Assembly: GCF_025370875.1 (NCBI RefSeq)
Contig: NZ_JAMXFD010000002.1
Coordinates: forward strand, 1-64,000
Direction: 5' to 3'
Source of the DNA: Laspinema palackyanum D2c
GTDB taxonomy: Bacteria; Cyanobacteriota; Cyanobacteriia; Cyanobacteriales; Laspinemataceae
Length of the DNA: 64,000 bases
In this document: in pieces, positions 58,140 to 64,000 of the stretch
How the letters are laid out: the number at the start of each line of letters is the position of its first letter
Numbering within the stretch: the first letter of the stretch is position 1
Position numbers and translations under genes: made by a program
Notes under the pieces: generated by a model
The model's input: the letters and a program-made list of their open reading frames with translations, nothing else
What the model was told of the DNA's origin: nothing
The model's database searches: none

Positions 58140-58994
58140 ATGACTTTAGAGTTTACCAAATATCAAGGTTTGGGAAATGATTTCATTCTGATTGACAACC
58201 GTCAGAACCCAGAACCGATGATAACGCCCTCCCAGGCCGAACAGTTATGCGATCGCCACTTTGGCATCGGTGCCGATGGGGTGATTTTTGCCCTGCCGCC
58301 GACGGAACCGGACACCGACTACACCATGCGAATCTATAACTCCGATGCCTCGGAACCGGAAATGTGTGGGAATGGCATCCGCTGTTTAGCTAGGTTTCTC
58401 ATGGATCTGGGAGTCCCAACCCGGAGTTCAGCAACAGGAACCGGAGAATATCGGATTCAGACTCTAGCAGGGGTGATGACCCTAACCCTGAAATCCGATG
58501 GTCAAGTTACCGTAGATATGGGCCTGCCTCGGTTGCTGGGGTCAGAAATTCCCACAACCCTTTGTCCTGCCGAGGAAAAAGCGGTCAATGTCCCCTTATC
58601 CGTGGCCGGAAAGACCTGGGATGTGACCTGCGTCAGCATGGGAAATCCCCACTGCATTACCTTTGTAGAGGATGTGGATGCGGTGGACTTAGCGGGGATT
58701 GGTCCTCAATTCGAGAATCACCCGGTTTTTCCGAAGCGGACCAATACAGAATTTATTCAAGTCATGGGGCGATCGCATCTGAAAATGCGCGTTTGGGAAC
58801 GGGGTGCCGGTGCGACCCTTGCCTGTGGGACTGGGGCCTGTGCCACCTTGGTTGCGGGGGTCCTCACGGGTCGATGCGATCGGCAAGCGACCATCGAACT
58901 CCCCGGTGGCCCTCTCATCATTGAATGGTCTGAATCCGATGGCCGACTTTACATGACAGGTCCTGCCGAACGGGTATTTTCAGGCCGGATCTAG
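58140..58994 (+). CDS. dapF: Diaminopimelate epimerase
   Basis: 284 residues, normal length. It interconverts LL- and meso-diaminopimelate for lysine and peptidoglycan. The two catalytic Cys are Cys76 ('[11 protein letters not shown]') and Cys229 ('[10 protein letters not shown]'), each at the end of one of the two homologous domains. The start '[19 protein letters not shown]' is typical. A gene for a nuclease-like protein follows 52 bases on. Confidence 0.97.
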   Translation: MTLEFTKYQGLGNDFILIDNRQNPEPMITPSQAEQLCDRHFGIGADGVIFALPPTEPDTDYTMRIYNSDASEPEMCGNGIRCLARFLMDLGVPTRSSATGTGEYRIQTLAGVMTLTLKSDGQVTVDMGLPRLLGSEIPTTLCPAEEKAVNVPLSVAGKTWDVTCVSMGNPHCITFVEDVDAVDLAGIGPQFENHPVFPKRTNTEFIQVMGRSHLKMRVWERGAGATLACGTGACATLVAGVLTGRCDRQATIELPGGPLIIEWSESDGRLYMTGPAERVFSGRI

Positions 58995-59046
58995 ATCCGC
59001 GCCTACATCCAGATCGCAACACTAAATCACAATACGGAGAACAGAG

Positions 59047-60195
59047 ATGGGTGGAGGCATTTACCTCATACAAGATGAAGACCGGCTTGTAGAAATGATA
59101 GAACAAGCCTACGACAACGAAGATCGACTGCAAGAATTACTCGAAAAATATCCTAACCTGATCGCCGGAGACCAAATTGACCGGGCGACCCCTCGCCAAT
59201 GGTTATTAATTTCCCGGGAAATTCCACTACCCGCAGAGGATGAAGTCAATGGTCAATGGTCCTTTGAACATTTATTTATCGACCAAAATGCCATTCCCAC
59301 CTTAGTTGCCGTCAAACATACCCAAGATGACCGAATTCGCCGGGAAATTGTGGGTCAAATGCTCGACTATGCCGCCAATGTTTTAATCTATTGGCCCATT
59401 GAGTCAATCATTACCCAATTTGAATCCAATTGTCGCGATGTCGGTCGCGACCCTGAACAAGTCTTTGAAGAATTTCTCGGCACCGATGCTCATGAAGACC
59501 GCTTCTGGGATAAAGTCAAAACCAACCTCCAAGCGGGAAAACTTAGATTAGTCTTTGTCTCTGATGAAATTTCTCCTGAACTCAGACGAGTGGTTGAATT
59601 TCTCAATGAACAATTAGACCCAACGGAAGTTTTAGCCCTGGAAATTAAACAATATGTCAGCCAGGATGGACTCAAAACCTTGGTTCCCCGAATCATTGGT
59701 CAAACCGCTGAAGCGCAACAGAAAAAAGCCAGTGCAACTCGGGAGAGACGTCGCTGGGATGAAGCGTCTTTCTTTCATGAATTTGAAACCCGTCAAGGGT
59801 ATGAAGAAGCGCAAATGGCGCGCGAAATTCAACAATGGGTGCGACGTCACGAACCGTCTGTGGAAGTGGTCTGGGGAACGGGAGAACTCTATGGTGGATT
59901 TCTTGCCAAATTAAAGCTCAAAGGTCGGAAATCTATTGCGCTGTTTACAGTGGATATTTCCGGTGATTTTGTGATTTCTAGTAGCAGTTATGCGACTCAA
60001 CCCCCATTTGATTCCCCAGAAAATTGGCAAGAATTGCGTTCTCGTTTCAGTTCGATTGGCTTGTCCCTTCCTGCTGATTCCAGTGAAACCCGATTACCGA
60101 CCTTTCCCTTGTCTACCTTACAAGATGAAAGCGCTCTGCAACAGGTTCTGGAAACCTTTGAATGGATTGTGGAAAAAATCCAGTTTGGGAGTTGA
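59047..60195 (+). CDS. PD-(D/E)XK-like protein with a changed catalytic Glu
   Basis: 382 residues. The region ~70-125 has the pattern of a PD-(D/E)XK nuclease core: 'HLFIDQNAIPTLVAVKHTQDD' then 'RIRREIVGQMLDYAANVLIYWP'. In relatives as I recall them, the strand reads 'VEVK'; here it is 'VAVK' (Asp79, Ala88, Lys90), so the (D/E)XK Glu seems replaced by Ala, encoded GCC. A C-terminal domain (~230-380) has no clear family. It may be a DNA-binding remnant or a protein that lost cutting. No partner methylase is adjacent. Confidence 0.7.
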   Translation: MGGGIYLIQDEDRLVEMIEQAYDNEDRLQELLEKYPNLIAGDQIDRATPRQWLLISREIPLPAEDEVNGQWSFEHLFIDQNAIPTLVAVKHTQDDRIRREIVGQMLDYAANVLIYWPIESIITQFESNCRDVGRDPEQVFEEFLGTDAHEDRFWDKVKTNLQAGKLRLVFVSDEISPELRRVVEFLNEQLDPTEVLALEIKQYVSQDGLKTLVPRIIGQTAEAQQKKASATRERRRWDEASFFHEFETRQGYEEAQMAREIQQWVRRHEPSVEVVWGTGELYGGFLAKLKLKGRKSIALFTVDISGDFVISSSSYATQPPFDSPENWQELRSRFSSIGLSLPADSSETRLPTFPLSTLQDESALQQVLETFEWIVEKIQFGS

Positions 60196-60341
60196 AAATA
60201 TACTTTCATCAGAAAGGTTGGCGCAATTGTAACTAAGCCTGCATTCTCAAAAGCCGATTGGTGTTTCCAAGGGGGGTTGGTGGGGAATTACAAGAATAGG
60301 TTTCTTACACTCATGGCGATTGACCTTCCTCTTAACTCCAC

Positions 60342-60381
60342 TTCCGGTCCCCTCCCCAAGACACAGGGGAGGGGACCGGAA
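60342..60381. repeat. Hairpin of a dispersed repeat family
   Basis: Perfect 16-base arms with an 8-base AAGACACA loop. The right half and loop recur at 21696-21724 between cpcE and cpcF. Confidence 0.9.
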
Positions 60382-60390
60382 AGTGCATTT

Positions 60391-60514
60391 AATACTCCCT
60401 ACGGTATTTAAAGGTCTATAAAAACGGATTAGTAGGGGCGCAATGCGCAGGCCCCTACACATACCCCTTGATGCCGGCTGTTTTTCTAGACTTATCAGTC
60501 CCGTATGGAGTATA
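60391..60514. mobile_element. MITE-like element, copy 2
   Basis: About 124 bp. The left end 'AATACTCCCTACGGTATTTA' and the right end 'CCCGTATGGAGTATAA' are inverted repeats of each other (about 25 of 30 positions). It shares the ends plus 'AGTAGGGGC' and 'GCAGGCCCCTAC' with the copy at 995-1142, but its inner palindrome is shorter. No coding capacity. Confidence 0.7.
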
Positions 60515-60664
60515 ATCTATCAGGCAAATCACCCTAAGTGTAAAAAACTTACCCTTGGCCAACTTTGCACAAAAAATCAGGAGTCTAATTGTTCACAATT
60601 CGTTAAGCGGAATTGCTGTTAATCGTGACTCCTGAAAGTGAATTTTTACAGATTAATTAAGAGA

Positions 60665-62332
60665 TTATTCGATATCTAAAACCACCCCAGTTAATCCGTT
60701 GCGCTGAAGCAGTTGCATCATTTCATCTACTTTGTCTTGGGTGGCAAAAGCTCCAACCTGCATTACCATCCGACCATTAATTTGGGTGCGGAAGGCATCG
60801 GAAACGATGCGACGGACCCGTGCTTGTTCGCTGCTACTGGTGGCATTGACAATCACTCGATAGCGCAGTCCCAAAGCGGCAGCACGGCTCGGAGGTGACG
60901 GAGGCCCATTACCCGCACCGCCACTGGGAACACCCACAACCGGGACTCCAGCGCCGCCATTTCCGATCGGGGGGGTGGCATCAGGGACGGGTAGGAGGTT
61001 GGGTAGGGTATCTCCCGGTCGATTACCGATCGCCGGTGCCGGTGCAGGGGGTCGCGGTGCCGGTGCAGTCCCGGTTTGGGGGGGCGGCACCGGAATTGAA
61101 ATACCTTGACCGGGTGTGGGAACGGGGAGACTTACCGTCGCCGATAAGGGCGGGGGAGGCTGAGGTGTGGTGGCGGTTGGACTCGGAAAAGAGGCTGGGG
61201 TTGCCGGGGGTGTGGGGGCTGGAGTCGCTGCGGGCCGGGGTAAAGGTAAAGGGCGCGGGGGTTGACTGACAACCGGGGCGCTGGCTACCGGGGCGAGGGT
61301 CCCATTCAGGTCCAAGCGTCCACTGGTGCGATCGCTGGCGACTTGATTCCCAAACGCCGGAACAATCTCTTTCGTCGCACTGCAATTAATATCCATCTGG
61401 CCGTTATTGCGGACCACATTCCCCCCGGGATCCCCCGAGGTCCCCATATCCGGACGAGAATTGCCAACGGCAACCACCCCATTGTCCTGATTGCTTTCAA
61501 TCTGATTGTTCCGCAACACGGGACGGGCGGTTCCATGAATCACCACCCCATCTCGATTCTGCCTCACCTGATTCCCAGTCAAGATCGGTTCCGCTTTTTG
61601 GCCGATCGAGATTCCAAATCCAGTGCGCTCAAACACATTCTCCACAAGCTGGGGTCGAGAGGTTCCATAAATGGTGATGCCGTTGGCCCCATTTTCCACA
61701 AAATGATTCCCCCGGATTGTCGGTGCACTATTGCCCACGACGGAAATCCCATCATGTCCGCTGCGGGTGAAGGTGTTATCTGTGACCTCCATTGAGGCTG
61801 ATTCAACCCACAAGGCATAACCGCTGGTATTGTCATTGGTCAGGGTAATCCCAGAGACCCGGGCTCCATCAGCGGCGACGAGACCCACATTTTGTCTTGC
61901 AGAAGTCCGACTCAGATACAGACCCCCGCCTCGGATGATGATTCCGCGTCCTCGATTGCTGGTATCCCCTTCCAGAGCTACTTGGGGTTTAAGGATTAGG
62001 GGAAAGCTCTCCCCAGTTTCAGCGCTATAAGTCCCGGGACTCAGCCGGATTGTAGTGTTGGGTTTGGCTTGTCGCAACGCTTGAGTAATCGTTTTAAAGG
62101 GGGCGGATTCGCTCCCGTTACCACTGGAGTCATTCCCCTGAGTGGGATTGACAAATAGCTGGGTTTGTGAGGCTACTTCGGTGCCGGAATTTTGGGCGGT
62201 TTGGAATTCAGGAACGTTTTGGGCGATCGCCGTTGACCCATAGAACCAAAACAATGCAGTCGTGGCAACTCCTAACGGGGCCAGGATGCGATACTTATCT
62301 GAATGCGATTGATGGGGGCTTCTAAAACTCAC
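60665..62332 (-). CDS. Exported DUF1565 beta-helix protein with a SPOR-like end
   Basis: 555 residues. A signal or anchor near 15-38, a DUF1565 start ('QLFVNPTQGNDSSGNGSESAPFKTITQALRQA'), then a right-handed parallel beta-helix (~85-310) with repeated 'N.I..NG..G.V..G.S.P...N' turns. A Pro-rich linker (~340-480) with many PTP/PPP runs precedes a C-terminal SPOR-like domain (~485-555; 'YRVIVNATSSSEQARVRRIV', 'VMQVGAFATQDKVDEMMQLLQRNGL'). It is likely periplasmic or surface; the ligand is unknown. Divergent from thiE. Confidence 0.9.
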   Translation of the reverse strand: MSFRSPHQSHSDKYRILAPLGVATTALFWFYGSTAIAQNVPEFQTAQNSGTEVASQTQLFVNPTQGNDSSGNGSESAPFKTITQALRQAKPNTTIRLSPGTYSAETGESFPLILKPQVALEGDTSNRGRGIIIRGGGLYLSRTSARQNVGLVAADGARVSGITLTNDNTSGYALWVESASMEVTDNTFTRSGHDGISVVGNSAPTIRGNHFVENGANGITIYGTSRPQLVENVFERTGFGISIGQKAEPILTGNQVRQNRDGVVIHGTARPVLRNNQIESNQDNGVVAVGNSRPDMGTSGDPGGNVVRNNGQMDINCSATKEIVPAFGNQVASDRTSGRLDLNGTLAPVASAPVVSQPPRPLPLPRPAATPAPTPPATPASFPSPTATTPQPPPPLSATVSLPVPTPGQGISIPVPPPQTGTAPAPRPPAPAPAIGNRPGDTLPNLLPVPDATPPIGNGGAGVPVVGVPSGGAGNGPPSPPSRAAALGLRYRVIVNATSSSEQARVRRIVSDAFRTQINGRMVMQVGAFATQDKVDEMMQLLQRNGLTGVVLDIE

Positions 62333-62607
62333 GACTCTCCTCCTACTAAACGAATCACCTTCTTCAGTTACAGTTCATCTGATGTAGATGCCGATAAAAT
62401 GCCCGAATGTCAATCTCTTCCCTCCTGATTATCCAATGAATGTAACGGATGTCTAATTTTTTGTGCCACAATAAATTTCACCGCTTAAAAAAAATTAAAA
62501 AAGCGCCCAAGATATTATAAGTTTGCATCATAGAGTTCCTCAATGTTCACGCCTCATGGGAAACGTTAAAACAGACTGTTCGGATATAGCAATCACAGGG
62601 GGTTTCA

Positions 62608-63720
62608 ATGGCTGACAAAAACAGCGGGTTAGCAAGGGTGTCGGATTTAGGGACCCTCCAGTTGCAACCGGCGCTCTGTCGGATTTTAGATGCCAATTTA
62701 GACCGGGCACGAGAAGGCTTGCGGATTATTGAAGAATGGTGTCGCTTTGGCTTGCAAAGTTCACCTCTGGCTCATGAGTGTAAATCCATGCGCCAGGAAC
62801 TTGCCAGTTGGCACGCACCGGAACTGCGGGCGGCCCGCAATACCCCAGGGGACCCCGGTACAGACCTGAGCCACCCCCAAGAAGAAGAACGCTCTGGCAT
62901 TGATTCCCTGTTGCAGGCGAACTGCTGTCGGGTGGAAGAAGCCCTGCGGGTCCTGGAGGAATATGGCAAGCTGTACCATCCAGATATGGGCGCTGTGTTT
63001 AAGCAGATGCGTTACCGCGTTTATACCCTGGAAAGTAGTTTAATGGCTTACCGGCGTCGTCAACTCCTGGATCAATCTCCTCTATATCTGGTTACGTCCC
63101 AAAATGATAAGTTGTTCGCCGTGGTAGAAGCGGCCCTAGAAGGGGGCTTAACCTTGGTGCAGTACCGTGACAAAAATACAGATGATGGGGAGCGTCTCAG
63201 GAATGCGGAACAACTCCGCCAGATTTGTCACCACTACGGGGCCCTTTTTATTATGAATGACCGGGTGGATTTAGCCTTAGCTGTAGATGCGGATGGGGTG
63301 CATTTGGGACAACAGGATATGCCGATCGCCTTTGCACGCCAGTTGCTTGGCCCTCAACGTTTAATCGGTCGTTCTACCACGAACCCGGAAGAAATGCAAC
63401 GGGCGATCGCAGAAGGGGCGGACTATATTGGGGTGGGTCCGGTGTATGAAACGCCGACAAAACCGGGCAAAACTCCAGCGGGTTTGGCCTATGTTCGCTA
63501 TGCTTCGGAGCATTCTTCGATTCCTTGGTTTGCGATCGGTGGTATCGATATGCACAACCTCACCGATGTCCTCGATTGTGGTGCGGAACGGGTGGCAGTG
63601 GTGCGTGGCATCATGGATGTGGAACAGCCGACATTAGTTACCCAATATTTTCTGTCTCAAATGAATCGGATTCAAACCCTGAAAGCTGTTGAACAACGGA
63701 ATGTCCAGTCTAATGCCTGA
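62608..63720 (+). CDS. thiE: ThiD2-ThiE fusion, thiamin phosphate synthase
   Basis: 370 residues. Residues ~20-155 match the ThiD2 domain ('RILDANLDRAREGLRIIEEW', 'LLQANCCRVEEALRVLEEY'), reported as a strictly HMP-phosphate kinase. Residues ~165-355 are ThiE ('YLVTSQNDKLFAVVEAALEGGLTLVQYRDK', 'MNDRVDLALAVDADGVHLGQQDMP', 'ADYIGVGPVYETPTKPGK'), joining HMP-PP to the thiazole phosphate. The 'YETPTKPGK' loop is intact. No TPP riboswitch was seen upstream. The 3' end overlaps thiS. Confidence 0.96.
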   Translation: MADKNSGLARVSDLGTLQLQPALCRILDANLDRAREGLRIIEEWCRFGLQSSPLAHECKSMRQELASWHAPELRAARNTPGDPGTDLSHPQEEERSGIDSLLQANCCRVEEALRVLEEYGKLYHPDMGAVFKQMRYRVYTLESSLMAYRRRQLLDQSPLYLVTSQNDKLFAVVEAALEGGLTLVQYRDKNTDDGERLRNAEQLRQICHHYGALFIMNDRVDLALAVDADGVHLGQQDMPIAFARQLLGPQRLIGRSTTNPEEMQRAIAEGADYIGVGPVYETPTKPGKTPAGLAYVRYASEHSSIPWFAIGGIDMHNLTDVLDCGAERVAVVRGIMDVEQPTLVTQYFLSQMNRIQTLKAVEQRNVQSNA

Positions 63721-63922
63721 AATAGCGTTACAAGTAAATGGTGAAACCCAGTCTTGTCCCCCGGGACTGAATCTCCCGCAGTTTCTAGAACAGTTGGGGT
63801 TAAATCCGCGATTGGTGGCGGTGGAGTACAACGGGGAAATCCTCCATCGGCAATTTTGGGAGGGAACTCAGATGCAGCAAGGCGATCGGCTGGAAATTGT
63901 CACCATTGTGGGCGGCGGTTAA
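63713..63922 (+). CDS. thiS: Sulfur carrier protein ThiS
   Basis: 69 residues of ubiquitin-like fold ending in the Gly-Gly tail needed for sulfur transfer ('DRLEIVTIVGGG'). The start ATG lies inside the last codons of thiE (8-base overlap), so the two are coupled. It donates sulfur for the thiamin thiazole ring with ThiG, which is not in the window. An in-frame ATG at 63689 exists but would overlap thiE further. Confidence 0.95.
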   Translation: MPEIALQVNGETQSCPPGLNLPQFLEQLGLNPRLVAVEYNGEILHRQFWEGTQMQQGDRLEIVTIVGGG

Positions 63923-64000
63923 GGGTCCATAAGGAAGGAGCAATTGCAACACCTATAGGGGTTAAAACGAGTTGCAACAACCGGCGGGGGATAAATCCCC

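Noticed and set aside
62333-62607. TPP riboswitch upstream of thiE
   Set aside because: The conserved CTGAGA and ACCTGA-type blocks of the THI box were not found.

Overview
The window is chromosomal DNA of a phycobilisome-containing cyanobacterium. Evidence seen directly: a complete phycocyanin operon (cpcBACDEF, 18.1-22.5 kb), plant-type carotenoid genes crtP and crtB, gun4 (chlorophyll pathway), an IctB-family membrane protein, a cyanobacterial-type Hfq, a cyanobacterial RNase P RNA, and the octamer GCGATCGC (HIP1) scattered through genes and spacers. Two PEP-CTERM proteins, many two-component proteins, heptamer repeats and dispersed palindromes suggest a large-genome filamentous type of the Oscillatoria/Laspinema kind; that placement is inference. 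No prophage, CRISPR array, transposase gene or rRNA operon was seen.

Layout. 0-1 kb: C-terminal part of a calcium-loop surface protein whose upstream domains are missing. 1-5.3 kb: CheY-like regulator, then the crtP-crtB carotenoid pair. 5.8-15.6 kb: EAL protein, RRM RNA-binding protein, a large membrane protein with a degenerate M48 domain, two DUF4870 genes, a bestrophin and a WD40 Ser/Thr kinase. 16.5-18.1 kb: a 1.6 kb gene-poor AT-rich tract before cpcB. 18.1-22.5 kb: cpcBACDEF with strong hairpins and repeat insertions in its spacers. 22.5-25.4 kb: small membrane protein, methyltransferase, tRNA-Thr(UGU), icd. 25.6-28.6 kb: two duplicated PEP-CTERM genes, each with its own expandable linker repeat, sharing leader and 3' sequences. 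29-35.3 kb: radical SAM activase, SpoIIE-type phosphatase facing a STAS protein, aspS, a small conserved gene, a MITE-like element, htpX. 35.5-43.4 kb: PAS histidine kinase, corA, tenA, DUF6464 protein, rnpB, rnc, Gfo/Idh/MocA oxidoreductase. 43.6-55 kb: Cache-type histidine kinase, ictB-like, gun4, rfaE2-like, LuxR-type regulator, a 580-residue unknown, a ComFB protein and an M23 peptidase. 55.2-64 kb: K+/H+ antiporter, hfq, dapF, a PD-(D/E)XK-like protein with an altered catalytic motif, a DUF1565/SPOR-like exported protein, thiE (ThiD2-ThiE fusion) and thiS.

Functional links: crtP/crtB make and desaturate phytoene; cpcE/F attach the bilin to CpcA; thiE/thiS and tenA serve thiamin synthesis and salvage; the SpoIIE/STAS pair looks like a partner-switch module; EAL and ComFB proteins are both c-di-GMP-linked. 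The most unusual signals are two copies of one miniature inverted-repeat element (about 1.0 and 60.4 kb), a second MITE-like family near 34.3 kb with solo repeats elsewhere, long hairpins inside the cpc operon, the double loss of zinc ligands in the M48-like protein, and the duplicated PEP-CTERM locus. I found no single convincing new multi-gene system; most coding regions are ordinary housekeeping or signalling genes.
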